Of a stretch of 64,000 bases of DNA, positions 43,652 through 51,621 are shown piece after piece. Both the position numbers and the translations under genes were made by a program. The notes beneath the pieces are model-generated. The model saw only the letters and a list, made by a program, of their open reading frames with translations, was not told where the DNA came from and did not search any database. The DNA lies in the NCBI GenBank assembly GCA_963781805.1, contig CAWAHF010000004.1, positions 4,588,001 to 4,652,000 of the forward strand, written 5' to 3'. Source of the DNA: JAFGPL01 sp963781805. GTDB lineage: Bacteria; Bacteroidota; Bacteroidia; Bacteroidales; UBA10428. Every line of letters starts with the position of its first letter. Position 1 is the stretch's first letter.

Positions 43652-43723
43652 CCTTTAAAAATTTTAAATTATTAATTAATTGACGCCCGCTAAGCAAGAG
43701 AAAAACTCTTGCTTAGCTTTTTT
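43652..43723 (+). ncRNA. Candidate small RNA between lysS and parE
   Basis: The promoter at 43617-43647 would start a transcript at about 43652. It ends in a strong terminator: GCTAAGCAAGAG (43689-43700), loop of five A, CTCTTGCTTAGC (43706-43717), then T6 to 43723. About 72 nt, no ORF of note. No family is recognised. Confidence 0.45.
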
Positions 43724-43734
43724 AAGGCCTTATA

Positions 43735-43847
43735 TTTATCAACAGCCAACCCATTCAAAAAATATTTTTCAACACATTTAACAGGTTGATCTCATGCTAA
43801 CTAAATCCCCTTAGTGCCTTATGGTTGTTAATTTCGCTGTTGATAAA
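43735..43847. other. 12-bp inverted repeat with DnaA-box-like cores upstream of parE
   Basis: TTTATCAACAGC at 43735-43746 and GCTGTTGATAAA at 43836-43847 are perfect arms 89 bp apart. TTATCAACA differs by one base from the DnaA box TTATCCACA; a further TTTTCAACA-like copy lies between them. Could be a DnaA or other regulator site for parEC; origin function is only speculative. Confidence 0.4.
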
Positions 43848-43875
43848 CAAATTCAAAACCATCCTTTCTTTTACA

Positions 43876-43883
43876 TATATTTG
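43876..43883 (+). promoter_or_regulatory. Candidate -7 box of parE
   Basis: TATATTTG, 19 nt before the parE ATG; no TTG at the expected distance. Confidence 0.45.
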
Positions 43884-43901
43884 CACCAAATTTGACGCTC
43901 T

Positions 43902-45749
43902 ATGAATGCAGCAGCAGCAGCTTATACCGAAGATGCGATAAAAACATTAGACTGGAAGGAACATATCAGGAAACGGCCTGGTATGTATATCGGTAAGCTG
44001 GGTGACGGTTCATCACCCGATGACGGGATTTATGTGCTATTGAAAGAAACACTCGATAATTCCATTGATGAATTTATGATGGGATTCGGGAAGCTTATCG
44101 AAATCACAGTAAATGAAAGCCTTGTATCTGTCAGAGATTATGGAAGAGGAATTCCTTTGGGCAAAGTAATGGACGTTGTTTCAAAGATGAACACGGGCGC
44201 AAAATACGATTCAAAGGTATTCAAGAAATCTGTAGGATTAAATGGCGTTGGGATAAAAGCTGTGAATGCATTGTCTTCGAGTTTTGAAATTCAGTCATTC
44301 AGAGAGGGTAAAGTTAAAGCTGTTCAATTTGAGGGAGGCAATATGCGCAACGACTTTCCCGAAAGTGATTCAAATCAGAAAAACGGAACACTTGTAACGT
44401 TTGTCCCGGACGAAACGCTATTCGGCCAATTCGGGTATATAGACGAGTATATCGAAACGATGGTTAAAAACTACGTCTATCTGAATGCCGGACTTACCAT
44501 CCGGTTTAATGGCTCCGACTTTTATTCAAAAGACGGATTGCTTGATTTGTTAAATGAAAACATCACTACCGAATGTTTATACCCCATTATTCATCTGAAA
44601 AATCACGATATCGAAATTGCCCTTACCCATTCGGATCAATACGGAGAAATTTATTATTCTTTTGTAAACGGACAGAATACAATACAGGGAGGCACTCACC
44701 TGGTAGCTTTTAAAGAAGCCATTGTAAAAACCATTCGTGAATTTTACCGAAAGGAATTTGAGCCTTCCGACGTTAGATCTTCAATTATTGCTGCCATTTC
44801 TGTAAAGATTGAAGAACCTGTTTTTGAATCACAGACAAAAACCAAACTGGGTTCGAAAGATATGGGACCGGAAGGACCATCGGTGAGAAATTTTATTATT
44901 GATTTTGTTAAAAAGCAACTGGATAATTATTTGCATAAACAGTCCGAGACAGCAGATATTCTTATTAAAAAAATTATTGAATCGGAAAAAGAACGAAAGG
45001 CAATTTCGGGGATACAGAAAATGGCCCGCGAAAGAGCCAAAAAAGCTAATCTGCATAACCGAAAATTAAGAGACTGCAAGATTCATTACAGCGATGATGA
45101 TGATCGGAAGTTTGAAACAACATTGTTTATTACAGAGGGAGATTCAGCGAGTGGTTCAATTACAAAAAGCCGCAATGTGAACACGCAGGCTGTATTTAGT
45201 CTGAAAGGCAAACCGCTCAATACTTTTGGACTTACAAAAAAGATTGTTTACGAAAATGAAGAATTCAATCTTTTACAGGCAGCCTTAAATATCGAAGATG
45301 GGGTGGAAAACATAAGGTATCACAATGTGGTGATTGCAACCGATGCAGATGTGGACGGAATGCATATCAGATTATTGCTTATAACATTTTTCCTTCAGTT
45401 TTTCCCTGAACTTGTACGAAATTCTCATTTACATATACTTCAAACGCCTCTTTTCAGAGTCAGGAATAAAAAAGAAACTATTTATTGTTATACTCCGGAA
45501 GAAAAGTCGAAAGCCATGTCCAAACTTGGACCCAATCCGGAAATTACCAGGTTTAAGGGATTGGGAGAAATTTCACCTGATGAATTTAAATTTTTTATTG
45601 GTAAAGATATTCGGCTTGATCCGGTGAGGCTCAAAAAGGAAGACTCAGTTACAAAACTGCTGCCGTTTTATATGGGCAAAAATACTGCTGAGCGCCAGGA
45701 ATTTATTATCGAAAATCTCCGGATAGAAGAAGATCTGGTTGAAGCATAA
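43902..45749 (+). CDS. parE: DNA topoisomerase IV subunit B
   Basis: 615-residue type IIA topoisomerase B subunit. GHKL ATPase with HIRKRPGMYIG (about residue 24), ETLDNSIDEF (ATP-Mg), GRGIPLG and GLNGVGIKAVNAL. TOPRIM domain with TEGDSASGSI (about 411) and the metal site ATDADVDGMHIRLL (about 482). Together with ParC it decatenates daughter chromosomes. ParE/GyrB assignment relies on the parC neighbour (28-nt gap) and on the sequence lacking GyrB's extended TOPRIM insert. Confidence 0.9.
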   Translation: MNAAAAAYTEDAIKTLDWKEHIRKRPGMYIGKLGDGSSPDDGIYVLLKETLDNSIDEFMMGFGKLIEITVNESLVSVRDYGRGIPLGKVMDVVSKMNTGAKYDSKVFKKSVGLNGVGIKAVNALSSSFEIQSFREGKVKAVQFEGGNMRNDFPESDSNQKNGTLVTFVPDETLFGQFGYIDEYIETMVKNYVYLNAGLTIRFNGSDFYSKDGLLDLLNENITTECLYPIIHLKNHDIEIALTHSDQYGEIYYSFVNGQNTIQGGTHLVAFKEAIVKTIREFYRKEFEPSDVRSSIIAAISVKIEEPVFESQTKTKLGSKDMGPEGPSVRNFIIDFVKKQLDNYLHKQSETADILIKKIIESEKERKAISGIQKMARERAKKANLHNRKLRDCKIHYSDDDDRKFETTLFITEGDSASGSITKSRNVNTQAVFSLKGKPLNTFGLTKKIVYENEEFNLLQAALNIEDGVENIRYHNVVIATDADVDGMHIRLLLITFFLQFFPELVRNSHLHILQTPLFRVRNKKETIYCYTPEEKSKAMSKLGPNPEITRFKGLGEISPDEFKFFIGKDIRLDPVRLKKEDSVTKLLPFYMGKNTAERQEFIIENLRIEEDLVEA

Positions 45750-45777
45750 ATTCAAATTTTAGGTTAACAGGATTTAC

Positions 45778-48432
45778 ATGAGCATTGACGATCTTGAAAT
45801 AAATGAAGATATTCAGGGGAATGACACTCCCGGAAAAGAAGAAGAGAGTGGTGGCGAGGATCATTACAATCCTTCGGAACATATTACCAAGCTCTCCGGG
45901 ATGTATCAGGATTGGTTTCTCGATTATGCTTCCTATGTAATTCTTGAACGGGCGGTTCCTCATCTGCATGATGGTCTGAAACCTGTTCATCGAAGAATTC
46001 TTCATGCCATGCGTAACCTCGATGACGGAAGGTTTAATAAGGTAGCCAACATCATTGGGAATACCATGCAGTATCACCCGCATGGTGATGCATCGATTGG
46101 TGATGCTCTGGTACAAATTGGGCAAAAAGATTTGCTGGTGGATACACAGGGAAACTGGGGGAACATTCATACCGGCGACAGTGCGGCGGCATCAAGATAT
46201 ATCGAAGCACGGCTCTCAAAGTTTGCATTAGAGGTGGTTTTCAATCCCAAAACCACTACCTGGAAAGCATCGTATGACGGCAGAAATAAAGAACCGGTAA
46301 CCCTGCCTGTAAAATTTCCGCTGCTTCTTACACAGGGAGTTGAGGGTATCGCAGTGGGTCTTGCTTCAAAAATATTACCGCATAATTTCAATGAATTAAT
46401 TGATGCATCCATTGCTATTCTTGATGGAAAAGAGTTTGTGTTATATCCCGATTTTCCTACCGGCGGACTTGCAGACTTTTCCCGATACAACGATGGTTTA
46501 AGGGGCGGGATGGTAAAGGTAAGAGCCCGGATTTCCAAGGTTGATAAAAAAACCCTGGCAATTACCGAACTTCCTTTTGGTAAGACTACCACCGCATTGA
46601 TCGAATCGATTATTAAAGCAAATGACAAGGGGAAAATCAAAATCAGGAAAATTGACGATAATACAGCTGAGAATGTTGAAATATTGATTCATCTGGCGCC
46701 CGGAATTTCTCCCGATAACACCATTGATGCCCTGTATGCTTTTACTGACTGTGAAACACCTATTTCTCCAAATTCATGTGTGATTGAGGATAATAAACCC
46801 CGGTTTTTGGGAGTAAAGGAGATGTTGCGAATCTCAACCAACCGAACACTTAATCTGTTGCAGAAAGAGCTTGAAATCAGGTTGTCGGAACTTGAAGATT
46901 CGTTACACATGTCATCGCTCGAAAAGATATTTATCGAAAATGAGCTTTACGAAAATATCAAGAACTGTAAAACCGAAGAGGATATCCTTAAAACAATCGA
47001 CAAAAGTCTCGATCCGTTTAAGCCTCAACTTATTCGTGAAGTCACTCGGGAAGACGTTGTCAGGTTATCAAATATTCCCATTAAAAGGATTTCAAAATTC
47101 AGCGCATTTAAAGCCGATGAGCAGATTAAGTCCATTGAGGATGAGATCAAACAGGTAATAAGCAATATCAAAAATATCGTTCCTTTTACAATTAAATATT
47201 TTAAAAGAATTAAGGATAAATACGGAAAGGGCAGGGAACGGAAAACTGAAATACGCAGTCTTGATACCATTGAAGCCACCAAGGTGGTTGTGGCAAATGA
47301 AAAGTTATATGTCAACTGGGAAGAAGGATTCGTTGGTACTTCACTTCGAAAGGATGAATTTGTATGCGACTGTTCCGATATTGATGATGTTATTGTCATC
47401 AGGAAAGACGGCAGTTATCTGATATTAAAAGTTACCGAAAAAGCCTTTGTAGGCAAAGATATTTTTCATGTAACTGTATTTAAAAAGAACGATTCACGAA
47501 CGATCTATAATGTTGTATACCGTGACGGGAAAACTGGTGTAACGTATATGAAACGTTGTGCCATTACCGGACTTACCCGTGACAAGGAATACAATTTAAC
47601 CCGGGGCACACCGGGTTCAAAAATCCTGTACATGAGTGTAAATCCGAATGGTGAAGCCGAAATTGTGAAGGTGCTTCTAAAACCCAGACCCCGGTTGCGC
47701 AACCTGATTATGGAAGTGGATTTTGGCGCCCTGGCGATAAAGGGTAAAAACTCACAGGGGAATATTGTAACCAAATATGGCGTGAGCAAGGTACAGTTGA
47801 AAGAGAAAGGCATGTCAACGCTTGGCGGTCGCAAAATCTGGTTCGATGAGGACGTACTTCGACTTAATCACGATGCCAGGGGCAGGTTTCTGGGTGAATT
47901 TAAAGATGAAGACAAACTTATGGTTGTAACTAAATCGGGAATTTTCAGGACAACTAATTTCGATTTGTCGAATCATTTTGAGGATGATCTTATCCTGATA
48001 GAAAAATTCAATCCTGAAAAAGTATTTTCGGCAGTATATTATGATGCTTCGCAGAAATATTATTATTTAAAAAGGTTTAGTATTGAATTATCTGAAAAAC
48101 CTGCCAATTTTATTGGTGAGGAAGAGGGTTCAAAACTCATCAGAATTACAGAGGTAGAATATCCGAGACTTGAGATTGAATTCGGAGGGAAGAATAAAAA
48201 CCGTACCAACGAGATAATCGAGGTGGCAGAATTTATCGGGGTGAAAGGTTACAAAGCCAAAGGCAAACGTCTTTCCAACTTTGAGGTAGCGCTGGTAAAA
48301 GAGCTGGAACCGATTAAAACCAAAGCAGAAGAAATCAAAGAAGCAGAACAGCAACAGTTACAACAACAACAACAGGAAAATCCTCAGAATAAGGATTCAA
48401 AAGGTGAACAAATGACGTTTGAGTTTTTATAA
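45778..48432 (+). CDS. parC: DNA topoisomerase IV subunit A
   Basis: 884-residue subunit with the DNA-gate domain. QYHPHGDASIGDALVQI is typical; the active Tyr is Y141 in AAASRYIEARLS. The C-terminal DNA-wrapping region (about 500-830) is made of six-blade beta-propeller-type repeats, but the GyrA box is not obvious, which fits ParC. The C-terminal 50 residues are a Lys-rich and Gln-rich tail (EAEQQQLQQQQQ). Co-transcribed with parE. Confidence 0.9.
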   Translation: MSIDDLEINEDIQGNDTPGKEEESGGEDHYNPSEHITKLSGMYQDWFLDYASYVILERAVPHLHDGLKPVHRRILHAMRNLDDGRFNKVANIIGNTMQYHPHGDASIGDALVQIGQKDLLVDTQGNWGNIHTGDSAAASRYIEARLSKFALEVVFNPKTTTWKASYDGRNKEPVTLPVKFPLLLTQGVEGIAVGLASKILPHNFNELIDASIAILDGKEFVLYPDFPTGGLADFSRYNDGLRGGMVKVRARISKVDKKTLAITELPFGKTTTALIESIIKANDKGKIKIRKIDDNTAENVEILIHLAPGISPDNTIDALYAFTDCETPISPNSCVIEDNKPRFLGVKEMLRISTNRTLNLLQKELEIRLSELEDSLHMSSLEKIFIENELYENIKNCKTEEDILKTIDKSLDPFKPQLIREVTREDVVRLSNIPIKRISKFSAFKADEQIKSIEDEIKQVISNIKNIVPFTIKYFKRIKDKYGKGRERKTEIRSLDTIEATKVVVANEKLYVNWEEGFVGTSLRKDEFVCDCSDIDDVIVIRKDGSYLILKVTEKAFVGKDIFHVTVFKKNDSRTIYNVVYRDGKTGVTYMKRCAITGLTRDKEYNLTRGTPGSKILYMSVNPNGEAEIVKVLLKPRPRLRNLIMEVDFGALAIKGKNSQGNIVTKYGVSKVQLKEKGMSTLGGRKIWFDEDVLRLNHDARGRFLGEFKDEDKLMVVTKSGIFRTTNFDLSNHFEDDLILIEKFNPEKVFSAVYYDASQKYYYLKRFSIELSEKPANFIGEEEGSKLIRITEVEYPRLEIEFGGKNKNRTNEIIEVAEFIGVKGYKAKGKRLSNFEVALVKELEPIKTKAEEIKEAEQQQLQQQQQENPQNKDSKGEQMTFEFL

Positions 48433-48538
48433 TGTAATTTTGATCTAGCTGACTATTATAATTGCCTGGCTTACCTTGGGGTATAAGAATAATTTTGTTA
48501 TAAGTAATGTTTAAGTTGTAATGAGCATTTCATCCAAC

Positions 48539-48661
48539 ATATCTCAAAATAAACCACAACACACATTCCTCCAACAGCAGGAATTTCAAGTAAGGAACAT
48601 ATTATTTTTTGGGAGATCCCTGAGCCAGGTCAGGGATGTTATCGGGCTTATGTTGAGATAT
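48539..48661. other. Nested hairpin region between parC and a DUF3788 gene
   Basis: Outer arms ATATCTCAA (48539-48547) and TTGAGATAT (48653-48661); inside, ATTCCT/AGGAAT (48565-48584) and ATCCCTGA/TCAGGGAT (48616-48637). Between convergent genes; may be a repeat or a two-way terminator. Confidence 0.45.
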
Positions 48662-48673
48662 TTTTATATATTC

Positions 48674-49090
48674 TCATGTTAACTTGATTTTAATCAGATC
48701 CAAAATATTATTCAAATCTTCTTTTGATCTTACCTCTATCCTTATCCCCCTGCCTTCGGCATATTTTGTAGCTGATGCAAGTTCCTGTTTTAAGTGATTC
48801 GGGAGGTTGCTGATTAATACTGCATCTACAGCTCTATCTCCGAAAACAAAAGCTGTGCGGAAAAAGTTCTTACATGGGGTGATAAATAGTACATTCCGTT
48901 TCTTATGAAATAATTTCAGAATCCAACCCGACTTTGGATTATAATATTTCCATTCCGGCCTAAAATCGCCATACTCATCATTGATAAACCGGCATATTTC
49001 ATCATAATACACCTTTGTTTCTCCCAGTTCCACTGAGAGCATTTTATCATTGGGAGTAACTAATTTTTCACTGAAAATACTTGAGGACAT
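48674..49090 (-). CDS. DUF3788 family protein
   Basis: 138-residue cytoplasmic protein. The pattern FRPEWKYYNPKSGWILKLFHKKRNVLFITPCKNFFRTAFVFGDRAVDA is characteristic of the family, a YdhG/PF08818-like beta-sheet fold. No catalytic motif is known. It is monocistronic on the minus strand, convergent to parC. Confidence 0.75.
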   Translation of the reverse strand: MSSSIFSEKLVTPNDKMLSVELGETKVYYDEICRFINDEYGDFRPEWKYYNPKSGWILKLFHKKRNVLFITPCKNFFRTAFVFGDRAVDAVLISNLPNHLKQELASATKYAEGRGIRIEVRSKEDLNNILDLIKIKLT

Positions 49091-49225
49091 AACTATTTTA
49101 TCTTTTGTGTTTTCAATTTAATTAACTTAATTACATGAATTCTTTTTTTGTGCCTATTTCGGAACATACCATTTCTTCGTCCTGTTGAACTGTCTTATTG
49201 GTAAATGACAGGATATAGCCGGCCC

Positions 49226-49702
49226 TCATTTTTTCACTGATTGATGCGAATGAATAACTTTCCAGTCATTTCCGATTTTTTCAAATACAAACGACCAGAA
49301 AAAAGGTGTAGTGAAGGATGTTCCACTTAGGGTTTTTGCAGTAGCTTCTCCGGTTGCAATAAGAATAGCAACATTTTCCGGCAATACTGTAATCTTCTTT
49401 TCCTTGATAACAATTCGCTGGTTTTCTATGCTCTTTGAATTAAATTTAAATGTTTCAAGCAGGTTATTGAAATCGGAATAATAAATATTGTTACTAATAA
49501 ATCCGGCATGATACCTGTCATCAACACCGCTGGCAAGTTTTTTGGCATCAAGGCTTTCAGCAGCTTTTACCAAGTTATTAAAAATAGAATCAATTTCGTG
49601 TTCTCCCCTGGAGACATTCAAGTTTGTTTGTTGAGCATTGAGTAATTTGCTGGTAGCTGTCAACAACAGAACCAGGCATACGAGTGTAAGATGTATTTTC
49701 AT
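49226..49702 (-). CDS. Exported NTF2-like (DUF4440) protein
   Basis: 158 residues from the ATG ending at 49702 (MKIHLTLVCLVLLLTATSKLLNAQ), which gives a signal peptide; an upstream in-frame start adds 21 residues without fitting it. The mature part has the NTF2-like order: helix EIDSIFNNLVKAAESLDAKKLASGVDD, FISNNIYYSDFNNLLETF and the strands VAILIATGEATAK and PFFWSFVFEKIGNDWKVIHSHQS. Typical of periplasmic DUF4440 proteins; function unknown. Confidence 0.72.
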   Translation of the reverse strand: MKIHLTLVCLVLLLTATSKLLNAQQTNLNVSRGEHEIDSIFNNLVKAAESLDAKKLASGVDDRYHAGFISNNIYYSDFNNLLETFKFNSKSIENQRIVIKEKKITVLPENVAILIATGEATAKTLSGTSFTTPFFWSFVFEKIGNDWKVIHSHQSVKK

Positions 49703-49860
49703 AGGTTGGTAAATTTTAGTTGCTAATATAATGAACAATTCAAAGATAAATGATTCGAATGTCAACCCTATGTCAACAGGTTGTTAAAAAAGAGAGATCT
49801 TTGAAAAATAAAAGAAACCAACAGAATGTATAATAAAACTACTCATACTTCAGGGTTTTG

Positions 49861-49868
49861 TATATTTG
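49861..49868 (+). promoter_or_regulatory. Candidate -7 box of the metallophosphoesterase gene
   Basis: TATATTTG, 26 nt before ATG 49894. No TTG at the expected distance. Confidence 0.4.
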
Positions 49869-49893
49869 TTTTTTTGATTTCAAATTGATCGTA

Positions 49894-51003
49894 ATGAAAA
49901 GACTAATATTTCTACTGGTAATTTCCTTTTTCGTTTATAATGTCTTTTCTCAGTCCGACACCGTAAAGTACCTGTTTATGGGACATACAAGAGATGATAA
50001 CAGGGACTATGAACATGTGTTGAAAACAATTGAGAAAATTGATTACACAAAGTTTTGCCTGACTTTGTTAGGGGGCGACCTTACCTGGAATACTTCTGCT
50101 GAAAGAAGTACACTTGAATATTGTGATAACATATTTCATCTGGGTAGCGACAGCACACACCTGTCATCCGGGAATCACGATTTGGATAACCTGAACCTGT
50201 TGCTGGAATTCACAAAAAAACCACGTTACTATACCTTTAGCAGGAATAACATTGTATTTATGGTTTTAAATACGGAAGTAAGTTCACCCGATATTAAAAC
50301 CGAACAACTTACAATGGTTCAAAATGTTGCAGATACGATTGAACATGCGAAGTATCTGGTCATTATCCATCACCGCATTTTATGGATGGTGGGAGTGCCC
50401 GAACTTTCCTATCTGATGGATTCGGTTGCTGCCAGTACAAAGGGGCTTACACATACAAATTTTTATACCGATGTATATCCGCTTTTGCAAAAAGTCAAAA
50501 GCAAAGGTATTAAGGTGTTGTGTCTTGCCGGTGACAGAACCGATGTAAATATTACGTACTTTCCCGAAGACAGTATTACCTTCCTTGCTTCAGGCATGAG
50601 AGGAACCGTACTGGACGATAGCAATTTTGCAATTGTGCTTACTCAGATATTATCGAAAGATACACTCGAATGGAGTTACATTTCCCTAAATCACATAGAT
50701 ACACTTAAGGAAAGTCCTCCTGTAATTTCGGCGCTTGAAAAGGGGATCACCAGCGGAAATCCGGAACTCTTTCCAAATCCTTCTCATGGAATTTTAAATG
50801 TCTGGTTAAAGGATTTTCAGAACGAAAAAATCCACCTGGAGATTTTGAATCAAATGGGCGAATTGGTTATTGAATCCAGCTTTACCGGACAAAATAAACC
50901 TGTTGAAATAAGATTGACCGACTTAAATTCCGGAGTCTATTTCATGAGGGCAGGAAATAAAAATGGAATGTTCATAAGAAGGTTTGTCTATACGAAAGAG
51001 TGA
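49894..51003 (+). CDS. Secreted metallophosphoesterase-like protein with T9SS sorting domain
   Basis: 369 residues from ATG 49894 (signal peptide MKRLIFLLVISFFVYNVFSQ; the earlier in-frame start leaves it too long). The central domain resembles calcineurin-type phosphoesterases: LLGGDLTW (D ligand), SSGNHDLDN (the GNHD motif) and VIIHHRILW (His ligands); the very first D-x-H motif is replaced by MGHTRDDN, so one metal ligand may differ. The C-terminal 80 residues are a T9SS domain (LFPNPSHGILNVWL, then LNSGVYFMRAG). Predicted surface or secreted phosphatase. Confidence 0.75.
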   Translation: MKRLIFLLVISFFVYNVFSQSDTVKYLFMGHTRDDNRDYEHVLKTIEKIDYTKFCLTLLGGDLTWNTSAERSTLEYCDNIFHLGSDSTHLSSGNHDLDNLNLLLEFTKKPRYYTFSRNNIVFMVLNTEVSSPDIKTEQLTMVQNVADTIEHAKYLVIIHHRILWMVGVPELSYLMDSVAASTKGLTHTNFYTDVYPLLQKVKSKGIKVLCLAGDRTDVNITYFPEDSITFLASGMRGTVLDDSNFAIVLTQILSKDTLEWSYISLNHIDTLKESPPVISALEKGITSGNPELFPNPSHGILNVWLKDFQNEKIHLEILNQMGELVIESSFTGQNKPVEIRLTDLNSGVYFMRAGNKNGMFIRRFVYTKE

Positions 51004-51034
51004 TACTTCATCCTCTTGAGGGTGTTATTCAGAA

Positions 51035-51541
51035 TTAGTGCACTAATTTCTCGTCGAGCCAGATAGAAAATCTTTTAGAATTCGTAAGAATAACAATAAT
51101 TGTAAAGTAAATAATCAGGGTTCCGATTCGTTGAAACAATAGCTCTTTGAATTGTTTGAAATTATCAACAAATTCAAAAAGAACAATATACATGGAGCTA
51201 AAAAATGTCGGGAAAAGGCTAATCAGAAAATAGAGACACAATATGATAACTGAAACATGAATTATCTCACTCTTAGATAAAGCTATATCGATTTTTTGAT
51301 CATTTTCTTCTTTGAATATCTTATTCGCCAGAATTTCTGATCGGGCAATAATAAGATATCCTAGAAGTATCAGAATAGTCATGGAGAAAATAACTCCCAG
51401 TATTTCCATTAATCCGATTGCATAGGCTGAAGTTAACCGGATATATACACTAATTTGTTGGATAAGATATACAAAGGTCCTGAATATGATTCCAATACCT
51501 AAGACTACCAGTGCCAATTGTATTATTTCTGTTTTTTTCAT
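51035..51541 (-). CDS. Hypothetical four-helix membrane protein
   Basis: 168 residues with four hydrophobic helices at about 8-28, 38-64, 93-118 and 136-158 (for example IIQLALVVLGIGIIFRTFVYLI and VSVIILCLYFLISLFPTFF). No recognised domain. The charged linker EENDQKIDIALSKSE is cytoplasmic by the positive-inside rule. It is convergent with the phosphoesterase gene and upstream of nothing obviously related. Confidence 0.5.
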   Translation of the reverse strand: MKKTEIIQLALVVLGIGIIFRTFVYLIQQISVYIRLTSAYAIGLMEILGVIFSMTILILLGYLIIARSEILANKIFKEENDQKIDIALSKSEIIHVSVIILCLYFLISLFPTFFSSMYIVLFEFVDNFKQFKELLFQRIGTLIIYFTIIVILTNSKRFSIWLDEKLVH

Positions 51542-51621
51542 TTTGGTTATTTATTAAATAACATCTGGTAACGATCAAAAGTCAATTTTCTTTTTATCCG
51601 GGAATTATTTAATCGACTTTC

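Noticed and set aside
43735..43847. Chromosomal origin oriC
   Set aside because: Only two boxes and no dnaA nearby; kept as a low-confidence regulatory site.
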